In this document: piece by piece, positions 6,724-15,629 of the stretch | Layout: the number at the start of each line of letters is the position of its first letter | Position numbering within the stretch: the first letter of the stretch is position 1 | Origin: an uncultured Lachnospiraceae bacterium | GTDB lineage: Bacteria > Bacillota > Clostridia > Lachnospirales > Lachnospiraceae | Length of the DNA stretch: 37,202 bases | Reading direction: 5' to 3' | Assembly (NCBI GenBank): GCA_947629525.1 | Contig: CANREB010000026.1 | Coordinates: 1 to 37,202, forward strand | Notes under the pieces: generated by a model | Databases searched by the model: none | The model's input: the letters and a program-made list of their open reading frames with translations, nothing else | Told to the model about the DNA's origin: nothing | Program-made: the position numbers and the translations under genes

Positions 6724-8412
6724 TTATGAATTTACTATAAATGAAGCGACAAATTCATCAAACGGACATGGACGCCCGAAATAATAGCCTTGGCAGTAGT
6801 CGGGATTGACAAGCTTCATTTTGTCAAGTTCTTCTTTAGTCTCGATTCCTTCAACGCAGACTTTCAAGTGCATACTGTGCGCCATATTTACCATAAGATT
6901 TAAAAGATTAAATTCGTAATCGTTTTCCAGCGCCTTAAGGGTGAAAGTGCGGTCTATCTTTATAATGTCGGGCTTCAAGTCGTTAAAATAATGGAAGTTT
7001 GAGTAGCCTGTACCAAAATCGTCAAGCGCGAGATTTATATCCTGTTCCTTTATCCGAGCCCAAAGTTTTGTGACACGGTTGTCAGATGTTACCTGCCCGC
7101 TTTCGGTCAGCTCTATTATAACGGTGGACGGTACAATATTGTAAGCCGAAACCGCGGAAAGTATTTCCGTGATGATATTGCTCTTTAGTACTTGGATATA
7201 TGAAATATTTATGCTTATCTTAAAATCGGGTGCGCTTTTATGTATCTCGTTGCACAGTGAAAGCGACTTATGCAGCATCCACCTGCCTACAGGAAGTATA
7301 AGCCCTGTCTCTTCAAGGAGCGGTATAAATTCGGAGGGCGGAACTGTCCCGTATTCATCGGTGTGGAAACGCATAAGCGCTTCCGCGCCGTAAAGCGAGT
7401 CAGTCTTAAGGCAGAACAGCGGCTGCAGGTATGCTTCAAAACCCTCAAAACCGTTATTGACGGATTTCCGCAAAAGCTGTATGATGCGCCTGCTTCTTAA
7501 GAACTTTGCGTATTCTTCGTAGTCAAAGACCCAGCACCTGTTTTTGCCGCCGCGTTTAGCTTTGTTTAACGAGAACTCGGAAAATTTCATTATATCGGAG
7601 AAAGTGCAGTTGCTGTACGATTCTCTCGGGAGGATACCGCCTGAAATAGTAAACACTGCTTCATACTGCATTTCTTCAACAATGCGGTCAGCTTCGCGGC
7701 GCACGTCTCTGTATTGTTTGATGGCATCGTCGATACTTCGATTGTCCAAGTCAAGTATGAGGAACTCGTCCGCAAGAGCGCGGTAGAGTTTCTGATCGGT
7801 GCGGAGGCAGTTATTGATGCCGTCCGCGATGCGCTTAAGGAGCATATCGCCGTATTCGCTGCCAAGCCTTTCATTGATGATCTTGAAATCGTCGATGCCG
7901 AGTCTGAGTATATATCCGCTGCCAAGCATGTAAAAGCTTTCCTCAAAGGATGACTTAAGACTGGAAATGCCAAGCAGACCGCTGATATTGTCGGCTTTCT
8001 GCCGTGTACCTATTTCGTTGATGCAGCCTATCATGTAGAGCGGTTTTGAGCCGTCGCTTATCACGTTGCCGCGGCAGTTTATCCATATGGGCTGTTTATT
8101 CCTTGACATCCAGCGGTACTGCATATTGTGAAATTCTTTATTCCCTGCCATTATCTCGTCAAGATCCCTTTGAAGCTCAGGGAGATCGTCAGGATAAACA
8201 AATAAGGCATGATTGTCCACCACATTGTTAAACTCAGCGGCAGGGAGTGAAAAACGTTCGACTGCGGCGGGAGAGATACAGTAATAGTCATTATTCAGGT
8301 CGTATACGTAAACATAGTCGTCCATGCATGGATGGAGCATATCAATGACATCATGTATCTGCGAGACCGAAATGTCGTTAAATCTGTTGACCAAAATACC
8401 ACCTTCATTCAT
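6724..8412 (-). CDS. PAS / degenerate GGDEF / EAL protein, probable c-di-GMP phosphodiesterase
   Basis: This 562-residue protein has a PAS-like domain (about residues 30-135), a GGDEF fold (about 150-300) and an EAL domain (about 310-562). The GGDEF signature is replaced by Leu-Ala-Asp-Glu-Phe at 213-217, so cyclase activity is unlikely, although the Ile-Asp-Asp-Phe-Lys segment is kept. The EAL domain keeps its catalytic set: Glu-Ala-Leu-Met-Arg, Asn-Ile-Ser, Glu-Leu-Thr-Glu, Leu-Asp-Asp-Phe-Gly, Lys-Ile-Asp-Arg, Glu-Gly-Ile-Glu and Gln-Gly-Tyr-Tyr-Phe-Gly-Arg-Pro. It should therefore hydrolyse c-di-GMP, with the other two domains as sensors. No transmembrane segment is present. The ATG at 8412 has no clear ribosome site. 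A TTG at 8394-8392, preceded by GAAGGTGG, may be the real start and would shorten the protein by six residues. Confidence 0.9.
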   Translation of the reverse strand: MNEGGILVNRFNDISVSQIHDVIDMLHPCMDDYVYVYDLNNDYYCISPAAVERFSLPAAEFNNVVDNHALFVYPDDLPELQRDLDEIMAGNKEFHNMQYRWMSRNKQPIWINCRGNVISDGSKPLYMIGCINEIGTRQKADNISGLLGISSLKSSFEESFYMLGSGYILRLGIDDFKIINERLGSEYGDMLLKRIADGINNCLRTDQKLYRALADEFLILDLDNRSIDDAIKQYRDVRREADRIVEEMQYEAVFTISGGILPRESYSNCTFSDIMKFSEFSLNKAKRGGKNRCWVFDYEEYAKFLRSRRIIQLLRKSVNNGFEGFEAYLQPLFCLKTDSLYGAEALMRFHTDEYGTVPPSEFIPLLEETGLILPVGRWMLHKSLSLCNEIHKSAPDFKISINISYIQVLKSNIITEILSAVSAYNIVPSTVIIELTESGQVTSDNRVTKLWARIKEQDINLALDDFGTGYSNFHYFNDLKPDIIKIDRTFTLKALENDYEFNLLNLMVNMAHSMHLKVCVEGIETKEELDKMKLVNPDYCQGYYFGRPCPFDEFVASFIVNS

Positions 8413-8501
8413 TGTCGGGATTTGTACTTAATTATATTAAATATTGGGAAACTTATCAATAGACAAATTTATAAAAAAATAAATACGGCTTTGAAAATAT
8501 G

Positions 8502-8510
8502 TGATATAAT
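8502..8510 (+). promoter_or_regulatory. Extended -10 promoter before holA
   Basis: TGATATAAT (8502-8510) is an extended -10 element (TGn-TATAAT) 46 bp before the holA ATG. There is no good -35, as expected for this promoter class. The 144 bp between the divergent genes are very A/T-rich; no clear minus-strand promoter was identified in them. Confidence 0.55.
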
Positions 8511-8556
8511 TATTGAAATATGATTTTTCAAAGGAAAGGAATAAAAAATTCCCGAT

Positions 8557-9543
8557 ATGAAAAGAATAGCACAGGATATTAAAGATAATAAGTTCAGCCA
8601 TCTGTACCTTCTTGGCGGAGATGAGGCATATTTAAGAAAACAGTACCGCGACAAATTGAAAAACGCGCTTGTGCCCGACGGCGATACTATGAACTGCACA
8701 GTATATTCAGGCAAAGACATAAACGTAAATGAAGTGGCTGATATGGCAGGCACGATGCCTTTTTTTGCAGAGCGCAGGGTTATTATCATAGAGAACAGCG
8801 GATGGATGAGAAGCCCGGATGATAAGATAATCGATATTGTCAAAAATATTCCCGAAACTACTTATATGATATTTGTAGAAGAGGAAACAGACAAGAGGAG
8901 CAGGCTTTACAAAGCGATAACCGCTAACGGTTATGCCGCGCTCTGTGAGATGCAGGATGAAGCCATGCTTAAAAAATGGATAATGGGTCTTTTGAAAAAA
9001 GAAAATAAGACGATAACACCGGATGCCCTCAATCTGCTGCTTGACAGGACAGGCACGGATATGGAGAATATACGGCGCGAAGTCGAAAAGCTTGTGTGCT
9101 ATAAATATTATGATGAAGGAATAACTGAGGAGGATGTCAGCAGCCTCTGTGTTGTGCGTGTACAGAACAAAATTTTTGACATGGTGGAGGCTGTGGCGCA
9201 GAAAAATCAAAAGGAAGCGCTTGATATGTATTATGACCTTATAGCGTTAAAAGAAGCGCCGATGAAAATTCTGGCTCTTATCGCGCGGCAGTTCAATATG
9301 CTTTTACAGGTAAAAGAAATGAGGCAGAAGGGATATCCCGAATCGGATATAGCAAAACAGACGGGATTAAACCCCTACTATCTCAAGAAAAAATATATCC
9401 CGCAGTCGGCGCGGTTTGAGGTATCACAGCTAAAGAATGCCCTTACTGCATGCGTCGAGGCGGAAGAAAGCGTAAAAACAGGGCGCATGTCGGATGTGCT
9501 TAGTGTGGAACTTATAATAGTCGGTTTAAGCGGGAGGTATTGA
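8557..9543 (+). CDS. holA: DNA polymerase III subunit delta
   Basis: This 328-residue clamp-loader subunit opens the beta sliding clamp during replication. The N-terminus has the HolA pattern: Leu-Tyr-Leu-Leu-Gly-Gly-Asp-Glu-Ala-Tyr-Leu, then Met-Pro-Phe-Phe-Ala-Glu-Arg-Arg-Val-Ile. The middle carries Asp-Met-Glu-Asn-Ile-Arg-Arg-Glu-Val-Glu-Lys-Leu, and the C-terminal collar domain contains Ile-Ala-Arg-Gln-Phe-Asn-Met-Leu-Leu-Gln. Length is normal. AAAGGAAAGGAA lies before the ATG at slightly long spacing. The stop is TGA, which shows that TGA is read as stop in this genome. The DUF4250 gene starts four bases later and is probably cotranscribed. Confidence 0.95.
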   Translation: MKRIAQDIKDNKFSHLYLLGGDEAYLRKQYRDKLKNALVPDGDTMNCTVYSGKDINVNEVADMAGTMPFFAERRVIIIENSGWMRSPDDKIIDIVKNIPETTYMIFVEEETDKRSRLYKAITANGYAALCEMQDEAMLKKWIMGLLKKENKTITPDALNLLLDRTGTDMENIRREVEKLVCYKYYDEGITEEDVSSLCVVRVQNKIFDMVEAVAQKNQKEALDMYYDLIALKEAPMKILALIARQFNMLLQVKEMRQKGYPESDIAKQTGLNPYYLKKKYIPQSARFEVSQLKNALTACVEAEESVKTGRMSDVLSVELIIVGLSGRY

Positions 9544-9547
9544 TAAT

Positions 9548-9721
9548 ATGATTCCAAGTGATCCTGTTATGCTGTTAAGTTATGTCAATCTAAAACTTCG
9601 CGATTTTTATCCAAGCCTTGACGCGTTCTGCGATGATATCGGAGAGGACAAGGATAAGATAACTGCCGCGTTGGAAAAAATAGATTACCGCTACAGCGCG
9701 GAAAAAAATCAATTTGTATAA
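9548..9721 (+). CDS. DUF4250 small protein
   Basis: This 57-residue protein starts Met-Ile-Pro-Ser-Asp-Pro-Val-Met-Leu-Leu-Ser-Tyr-Val-Asn and contains Lys-Leu-Arg-Asp-Phe-Tyr-Pro-Ser-Leu-Asp, which I recognise as the DUF4250 signature common in clostridia. It ends Asn-Gln-Phe-Val. GGGAGG at the end of holA is its ribosome site, so translation should be coupled to holA. The acidic middle (Asp-Asp-Ile-Gly-Glu-Asp-Lys-Asp) and helical pattern suggest a small soluble cytoplasmic protein. The function is unknown. It ends five bases before the converging deacetylase gene. Confidence 0.85.
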   Translation: MIPSDPVMLLSYVNLKLRDFYPSLDAFCDDIGEDKDKITAALEKIDYRYSAEKNQFV

Positions 9722-9726
9722 CAACG

Positions 9727-10416
9727 TCAGTCAAAGAGTATCTCATCAACAGTGACGAATGTGAACCCCTCTTCGGTCAGCTTGTCGATTATCATAAACG
9801 CAGCGTCCACGGAAGTAGAGTAATAGTCATGCAGCAGGATGACAGCGTTTTCTTCCGCGTTTTTTATCACACGGCGCGCTACTTTTGAAGCGTTGGGGGT
9901 GTTCCAGTCGAGAGGATCTATATTCCACAGGACAGGGAACATATTTAACTCTTTTTCAAGGCTCTTGTCCCATGAGCCGTAGGGCGGGCGGACATACTGA
10001 ACCTCTTCGCCCGTTATATCTTTAATGATTTTGTTTGTCCTGACAAGCTCATCTTTAAATTCCTGACGGTTGGACGAGGTAAGCTGAATATGGCTGTATG
10101 TATGATTGCCTATGAGGTGTCCTTCATCGTGCATGCGCTTTATGATGTCGGGATGAAGTTCTGCATGCTCGCCCATGACAAAGAAGGTCGCCCTGACGCC
10201 CCGTTCTTTAAGACCGTCCAAAAGTTTTTTAGTATAAGAAGGGTGCGGACCGTCGTCAAAGGTCAGCGCGATGTGTTTTATTTCATCCGTACTGATGATG
10301 TGCCTGCTTTCGGCGGCAGCTGCGTTACGGGCATATGAGCTTATATAATCACCGACAGCGGTGAGAGACAGAATAAAGCATAATCCGAATAAAAATCTGA
10401 AAAAACGTCCCTTCAT
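9727..10416 (-). CDS. Polysaccharide deacetylase (carbohydrate esterase 4), PdaB-like
   Basis: This 229-residue protein has an N-terminal membrane anchor or signal segment (about residues 4-26) followed by a NodB-homology domain. All five CE4 motifs are visible: Thr-Phe-Asp-Asp-Gly-Pro-His (52-58), Asn-His-Thr-Tyr-Ser-His (104-109, metal His105 and His109), Arg-Pro-Pro-Tyr-Gly (143-147), Asp-Pro-Leu-Asp-Trp, and Leu-Leu-His-Asp. It should be exported and remove N-acetyl groups from peptidoglycan or another cell-surface glycan with a divalent metal. Its size and motif variants resemble sporulation-type deacetylases such as PdaB, but nothing here shows a sporulation role. It is transcribed alone, away from the epimerase operon. 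ATTATA (10453-10458, plus-strand reading) is a possible -10 box with a weak -35. Confidence 0.9.
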   Translation of the reverse strand: MKGRFFRFLFGLCFILSLTAVGDYISSYARNAAAAESRHIISTDEIKHIALTFDDGPHPSYTKKLLDGLKERGVRATFFVMGEHAELHPDIIKRMHDEGHLIGNHTYSHIQLTSSNRQEFKDELVRTNKIIKDITGEEVQYVRPPYGSWDKSLEKELNMFPVLWNIDPLDWNTPNASKVARRVIKNAEENAVILLHDYYSTSVDAAFMIIDKLTEEGFTFVTVDEILFD

Positions 10417-10485
10417 AATCTGAAAATGAACCCCGCATTATTTCTCATGATTATTATATGACGCAATCATCCGAAAGTTACACAA

Positions 10486-10514
10486 TTGATATTTTATATA
10501 TTTCGTTATATAAT
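10486..10514 (+). promoter_or_regulatory. Promoter for the epimerase-sbcDC run
   Basis: TTGATA (10486-10491) and TATAAT (10509-10514) are separated by 17 bp, a near-consensus sigma-70 promoter 35 bp before the ATG at 10550. Confidence 0.8.
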
Positions 10515-10549
10515 AATAGTAGCAGTATTTTGGAAGAGAGGAAAATATT

Positions 10550-11620
10550 ATGTTGGAAAAAAACATTGATCCGTCGGGGAAGAATGTTCTCGTAACAGGC
10601 GCGGCGGGGTTTATAGGTTCAAACCTTGTAACGGAACTTTTGAAAACAGTCGAAAATGTCCATATCACAGGCATCGACAATATGAACGACTATTATGATG
10701 TTTCATTGAAACAGTTCAGGTTGGATCAGATTGAAAGATTTGAAAGCACGGTAAGCGGCGATTTTAAATTTATAAAGGGAAATATAGCGGACAAGGAAAC
10801 GATAAACCGGGTATTTGACGAGTGCAGACCGCAGATAGTAGTCAATCTTGCAGCACAGGCAGGCGTGCGGTACAGTATCGAGAACCCTGATGCTTATATA
10901 GAATCTAACCTGATAGGTTTTTACAATATCCTTGAAGCATGCAGGCACAGCTATGACGGTGGAAGAGATGGCGTCGCGCATCTTGTGTACGCAAGCTCTT
11001 CGTCAGTATATGGCAGCAACAAGAAAATACCGTATTCCACACAGGATAAAGTTGACAATCCGGTGTCGTTGTATGCGGCTACGAAAAAGTCAAATGAGCT
11101 TATGGCGTATGCCTATTCAAAACTTTACGCAATACCGTCTACGGGACTTAGATTTTTTACCGTGTACGGTCCTGCGGGGCGTCCTGATATGGCGTATTTC
11201 GGATTTACCGACAAACTTGTGAGGAACGAAAAGATAAAGATATTTAATTATGGCAACTGTAAGCGCGATTTTACTTATATCGATGATATCGTGACGGGAG
11301 TCAGGGCGGTTATGCAGTGCGCGCCGCTTCCCGACAGTGACGGGGTTAGACATAATGTATATAATATCGGCAACAACCAACCCGAAAATCTTCTTGATTT
11401 TGTGGATATACTTCAGGATGAGCTTAAAGCGGCGGGAGTGCTTTCACGGGATTATGATTTTGAAGCGCATAAAGAACTTGTTGGAATGCAGCCGGGAGAT
11501 GTGGAGATCACATATGCCGATGTGAGCGAACTTGAGCGCGATTTCGGATTTAAACCGTCCACGAGCCTTAGGGAAGGGCTTAGGCGGTTTGCACGCTGGT
11601 ATAAGGAGTTTTACGGTTAA
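10550..11620 (+). CDS. NAD-dependent sugar epimerase, probable UDP-glucuronate 4-epimerase
   Basis: This 356-residue extended short-chain dehydrogenase has the NAD motif Gly-Ala-Ala-Gly-Phe-Ile-Gly-Ser near residue 18, a Ser-Ser-Ser-Val-Tyr-Gly segment, and the catalytic Tyr-x-x-x-Lys as Tyr-Ala-Ala-Thr-Lys. Asp-Asn-Met-Asn-Asp-Tyr-Tyr-Asp-Val-Ser-Leu-Lys after the second strand is characteristic of the UDP-glucuronate 4-epimerase group (CapI/LspL-like). The product, UDP-galacturonate, would feed surface polysaccharide synthesis. Other nucleotide-sugar epimerase activities are possible. GGAAGAGAGGAAAA precedes the start. sbcD begins two bases after the stop, although no functional link between the two is known. 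Confidence 0.88.
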   Translation: MLEKNIDPSGKNVLVTGAAGFIGSNLVTELLKTVENVHITGIDNMNDYYDVSLKQFRLDQIERFESTVSGDFKFIKGNIADKETINRVFDECRPQIVVNLAAQAGVRYSIENPDAYIESNLIGFYNILEACRHSYDGGRDGVAHLVYASSSSVYGSNKKIPYSTQDKVDNPVSLYAATKKSNELMAYAYSKLYAIPSTGLRFFTVYGPAGRPDMAYFGFTDKLVRNEKIKIFNYGNCKRDFTYIDDIVTGVRAVMQCAPLPDSDGVRHNVYNIGNNQPENLLDFVDILQDELKAAGVLSRDYDFEAHKELVGMQPGDVEITYADVSELERDFGFKPSTSLREGLRRFARWYKEFYG

Positions 11621-11622
11621 TT

Positions 11623-12819
11623 ATGCGCATATTTCATTTATCCGACCTGCATATAGGCAGGCAGCTTCACATGTATGATCTTGCCGATGACCAAAGATAT
11701 ATATTAAAACAGATAGTACAAAGGGCGCACGAGCTGCGTCCTGATGTTATTTTAATAGCGGGAGATATATATGATAAGTCTGTGCCGTCAGGAGAGGCAT
11801 ATTCTGTATTTGACGATTTTTTAAATGAACTGGCAAAGATTTCACCCGCGATTTCTGTTATGATCGTATCGGGAAACCATGACAGCGCTCAAAGGCTTCA
11901 GTACGCTTCGGGTTTCCTCGAAAAACATCACATATATGTGGCGGCAAAACCGCCCGCGGATGCCGACGATTATCTTAAAAAGGTCACTCTGACGGATGAA
12001 TGCGGAGAGGTCAATTTTTTTCTGTTTCCGTTTATTAAGCCGGGATTTGTGCGTCATCTCTTCGGGGAGGGCGAGATCACCGATTATGAGAGCGCTTTCA
12101 GAAAAATGCTTGAGCGTGAGGTTGAAAAAGGAAATCTTGACTATACAAAACGCAACGTACTTGTCGCGCATCAGTTTTTCGCAGCGAGAAGCAGTTCGCC
12201 GCAGATGTGCGACTCAGAACAGGCGAGCATAAATATAGGCGGTCTTGATAAAATTGACACAAGCGTCATAAAAGATTTTGACTATGCAGCGCTTGGACAT
12301 ATCCATGGCGCACAGTGCATAGGAGAAGAGCGCTTCCGCTACTGCGGCACACCGCTGAAATATTCCGTGAGCGAGGAGCATCATGTCAAATCGATCACTA
12401 TGGCAGAGCTTTGCCGAAAAGGCGAACTGAGGATTGAAGAGATACCGCTTAAGCCGCTTTGTGATGTAAGGCGGATAAGGGGAACTCTGAGCGGCATACT
12501 TGAAGCCGCAAAGGACGATGCGGGTGCGGCTGACGATTATGTGAGCATTGTACTTACTGATGAGAAAGAACCGTACAGACCAAAAGAAGTGCTAAGTGAG
12601 GTATATCCGCATATTTTGGAGATCACAATAGATAATTCACGTACACGTGCGATAGCAGGAGCGTTATCTGAGGCGGGCGGATATGATGGAGGGAAGATGC
12701 CCACACCTGTTGAGGCGTTCAGGGAATTTTATCAGCTTATGCAGCAACAGCAGCTTTCGGGCGAAGAGGAAGATATTCTTGCCGGACTGATAGAGGGAGT
12801 GGAAGATGAAACCGATTAA
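11623..12819 (+). CDS. sbcD: Exonuclease subunit SbcD (Mre11-like)
   Basis: This 398-residue calcineurin-like phosphoesterase carries the Mre11/SbcD metal motifs in order: Leu-Ser-Asp-Leu-His-Ile-Gly (residues 6-12), Gly-Asp-Ile-Tyr-Asp (about 48-52), Ser-Gly-Asn-His-Asp-Ser (about 83-88), Val-Ala-His-Gln and Gly-His-Ile-His-Gly. With SbcC it forms the manganese-dependent nuclease that opens hairpins and processes double-strand breaks. AAGGAG at 11603-11608, inside the epimerase gene, is its ribosome site. The last 14 bases overlap sbcC, which indicates translational coupling and roughly equal production. Confidence 0.95.
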   Translation: MRIFHLSDLHIGRQLHMYDLADDQRYILKQIVQRAHELRPDVILIAGDIYDKSVPSGEAYSVFDDFLNELAKISPAISVMIVSGNHDSAQRLQYASGFLEKHHIYVAAKPPADADDYLKKVTLTDECGEVNFFLFPFIKPGFVRHLFGEGEITDYESAFRKMLEREVEKGNLDYTKRNVLVAHQFFAARSSSPQMCDSEQASINIGGLDKIDTSVIKDFDYAALGHIHGAQCIGEERFRYCGTPLKYSVSEEHHVKSITMAELCRKGELRIEEIPLKPLCDVRRIRGTLSGILEAAKDDAGAADDYVSIVLTDEKEPYRPKEVLSEVYPHILEITIDNSRTRAIAGALSEAGGYDGGKMPTPVEAFREFYQLMQQQQLSGEEEDILAGLIEGVEDETD

Positions 12820-15565
12820 ACTTATTATGTCAGCGTTTGGCTCATATGCCCGCAAAACGGAAATAGATTTTAAGGCGGCTGACCATGGAATATTTTTGAT
12901 TACGGGAGATACAGGCTCAGGCAAGACTACGATATTTGATGCGATCGTGTACGCACTCTATGACAGGACAAGCGCTGACGCGAGAACGCCGGGCGATATG
13001 CGGAGCCAGTACGCGGATTTTGAGACACCTACATATGTAGAATTTACGTTCGGCTATGACAGGGGAGGACGCAGCGAGGTATATACTGTCAGGCGCAATC
13101 CGACATACACGCGGCGGAGCAAACGTAAGGACAAGGACGGTAACTATAAAGAAACTTCTGAGCGTCCGTCAGTCGAGCTCATACTTCCCGATAAGAGCGT
13201 GTACAATGGCAGGATAAATGAGATAAACGAAAAAATCATCGAGATAGCAGGACTTGACTATAACCAGTACACTCAGACTGTAATGCTTGCCCAAGGCGAG
13301 TTTATGCGTCTTTTAAGGGCATCATCAAATGAACGGAGAGAAATTTTCGGGCGCATTTTTGATACAAAGATATACCGCCTGATACAGGACAGATTAAGGA
13401 ATGCTTCAAAGGAACGCTATATCGCGCTTGAAGACAACCGAAAGCTCTGCGAAAACGAACTGTCAGCGATAAAAAGCGGCAGCGGGGATATTTTCAGCTT
13501 TACAGACAGTGATTATGAGACATTGCTATCATCAATAGACGCCCTTATAAAAAAAGGAAAATGCGATGAGGCACAAAAGCGGGATGAGCTTAAATCAGTG
13601 CGGAAAAAGCTTGACAGGCTTAACGTTGACAGGTCGCTTGGCGAGAGGATAAACAGTATATACGACAGTCTGAATGAAGCTGTCGAAAACAGGCAGAGGC
13701 TCGAAGAAAAAAAGGCAGATATAGATGCTCTTGCATACAGGACAGAAAAGGCATTAAAAGCGCAGAAGATAACGCCTATAGTCCAAAAGCGCAGTGAGCA
13801 GCAGACTATGGCGGATGAAAACAAAATCCGCATTAAGGATCATGAAGAAAAACTGGCGCTCATTTCGGAGAATATCAGGGCACTTGAAGAGAAAAAGGCT
13901 TTAGCATATGAAGAGCGAAACAGGAATGAGCCGCGCCTTCGGGAGCTGTTGTCAAAACTCGAAGACGAACTGCCGCTGTATGAAAAGGCGGAAGTTTTGT
14001 CGGGTGAAATCGACAGGATAAGATCAGAACTTGAAGACGTGGTAAAAAAAGGAAAGGAGCAGCAGACAGCCGTACAGGATAAGCAGCAGGAGCTTGCGGC
14101 GCTTCATCAGGCGGCAAAGGATGCGGCTGAAATGTATGAACGCTCAAACGATGCGTTTATCGCAGAGCAGGCAGGAATAATGGCGGCGAGTTTAAAAGAA
14201 GGTATGCCCTGTCCCGTGTGCGGCGCGACTGTTCACCCCGATAAAGCATGCCTTTCCGAGAGTGCGGTATCGCAGTCGCAGGTAAATTCTGCGAAGCTTG
14301 CGCGGCGCGACGCTGAAAAGAAAGAAGCGGATGCCGTCGAGGAGCTTGCGCGGCTGAAAGATATTTTGGAAAGATGCAGCGAAGAGCAGGCGCAAAAAAA
14401 TAAAGCGCTTGAAATTGCCGATATACGTTACCGCGAATTAAGGGAACGGCTGACATTTGATACGCCAAAAGCGGTCAGGCGGCAGATAAAAAGTACGCAG
14501 GAAGAACTGGACAAGCTTTCAAAAGCAGTGCAGGACGCGGAACTTAACTGGCAGAGCGAGAAAGAAAAAATGACGGAAATGTCAGGAATGTGCGCGTCCG
14601 AAAGGGAGCAGCAAAAAAGACTTGAAAAAGATATGGAAATTCTGGAAGAAAAGCTGAGGCTTACCGTTAAAGAACAGGGATTTGACAGCATCGCCGCTTA
14701 TATGGAATATGTCATTGACGATAAACAGCTTGACGATATGCAGCGGACGATAAGGGAATATAATGAAGAATGTGTGCGCAACAGCGAAGTGACGGCTCAG
14801 CTTGAAAAACAGATCGACGCATTAAGGGAAAGCGAAGGGCAAAAGGCAAGCAGGATAAATCTTGAACAGGTCACAGACAGTATAAGGCAGCTTGCGGAGA
14901 CTGCCGCCGATGTTGAAAAAGAAGTGAACCGTCTGTACGCCGATAACCATATAAATGAAGAAATATATAAGAAAGTCTCGCGTCTTTATGAGAAGCGCAC
15001 CGTATTAAAACATGAGTATGAATTATATTCAACGCTTGACAAGACAGCAAACGGCAATCTTCCGGGTTCGGTGAAACTCGATTTTCAGACATATATCCAA
15101 AGACGGTATTTTGACGCGATAGTAAATGAAGCCAACAAACGTCTGATAAAGATGAGCAGAGGGCAGTTCATACTTCAGTGCAGAAGCCTTGACAGGCTTG
15201 GAAGCCAAGGGGCGGTCGGGCTTGACCTTGACGTGTACAGCTTAGTAAACGATAAAACGCGGGATGTTAAGACATTATCCGGCGGCGAGTCTTTTATGGC
15301 GGCACTGTCAATGGCGCTTGGAATGTCCGATATCATACAGAATACCGCAGGGCGCGTGCAGCTTGATACCATGTTTGTTGACGAGGGGTTCGGCTCGCTT
15401 GATGACGACGCAAGAAACGAAGCCGTCAAAATACTTCAGGAACTTGCAGGAGATACGCGCCTTGTCGGCATTATATCTCATGTGGCGGAGTTAAAAGAAC
15501 AGATAGACAGAAAGCTTGTCGTCAAAAAAGATGAGCGCGGCAGCAGTGTGGAGTGGATATCGTAA
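12806..15565 (+). CDS. sbcC: Exonuclease subunit SbcC (Rad50-like ATPase)
   Basis: This 919-residue SMC-like ATPase has Walker A Gly-Asp-Thr-Gly-Ser-Gly-Lys-Thr-Thr (34-42), a long coiled coil broken by the zinc hook Cys-Pro-Val-Cys (Cys469 and Cys472), then the returning coiled coil. The C-terminal half-site has the ABC signature Leu-Ser-Gly-Gly-Glu-Ser (from about 824) and Walker B Met-Phe-Val-Asp-Glu-Gly-Phe-Gly-Ser-Leu-Asp (about 856-866). It provides ATP-dependent DNA binding and tethering for the SbcD nuclease. The length is somewhat below that of the E. coli protein, from shorter coiled-coil arms. All key motifs are intact. Confidence 0.95.
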   Translation: MKPIKLIMSAFGSYARKTEIDFKAADHGIFLITGDTGSGKTTIFDAIVYALYDRTSADARTPGDMRSQYADFETPTYVEFTFGYDRGGRSEVYTVRRNPTYTRRSKRKDKDGNYKETSERPSVELILPDKSVYNGRINEINEKIIEIAGLDYNQYTQTVMLAQGEFMRLLRASSNERREIFGRIFDTKIYRLIQDRLRNASKERYIALEDNRKLCENELSAIKSGSGDIFSFTDSDYETLLSSIDALIKKGKCDEAQKRDELKSVRKKLDRLNVDRSLGERINSIYDSLNEAVENRQRLEEKKADIDALAYRTEKALKAQKITPIVQKRSEQQTMADENKIRIKDHEEKLALISENIRALEEKKALAYEERNRNEPRLRELLSKLEDELPLYEKAEVLSGEIDRIRSELEDVVKKGKEQQTAVQDKQQELAALHQAAKDAAEMYERSNDAFIAEQAGIMAASLKEGMPCPVCGATVHPDKACLSESAVSQSQVNSAKLARRDAEKKEADAVEELARLKDILERCSEEQAQKNKALEIADIRYRELRERLTFDTPKAVRRQIKSTQEELDKLSKAVQDAELNWQSEKEKMTEMSGMCASEREQQKRLEKDMEILEEKLRLTVKEQGFDSIAAYMEYVIDDKQLDDMQRTIREYNEECVRNSEVTAQLEKQIDALRESEGQKASRINLEQVTDSIRQLAETAADVEKEVNRLYADNHINEEIYKKVSRLYEKRTVLKHEYELYSTLDKTANGNLPGSVKLDFQTYIQRRYFDAIVNEANKRLIKMSRGQFILQCRSLDRLGSQGAVGLDLDVYSLVNDKTRDVKTLSGGESFMAALSMALGMSDIIQNTAGRVQLDTMFVDEGFGSLDDDARNEAVKILQELAGDTRLVGIISHVAELKEQIDRKLVVKKDERGSSVEWIS

Positions 15566-15570
15566 GGCAG

Positions 15571-15599
15571 TTGTAAAATCTGCCGTAAAGTGATATGCT
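15571..15599 (+). promoter_or_regulatory. Candidate promoter for the aminopeptidase gene
   Basis: TTGTAA (15571-15576), a 17-bp spacer and TATGCT (15594-15599), with an extended TG at 15591-15592, lie directly after sbcC. A small GGCAG/CTGCC hairpin overlaps it but lacks a T tract. Confidence 0.55.
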
Positions 15600-15629
15600 G
15601 AATAAAAAAAGAAAAAGGGGTAAATGATT

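Noticed and set aside
15566..15584. GGCAG/CTGCC hairpin after sbcC as a terminator
   Set aside because: The stem has only five pairs and no T tract, and it overlaps a plausible promoter.
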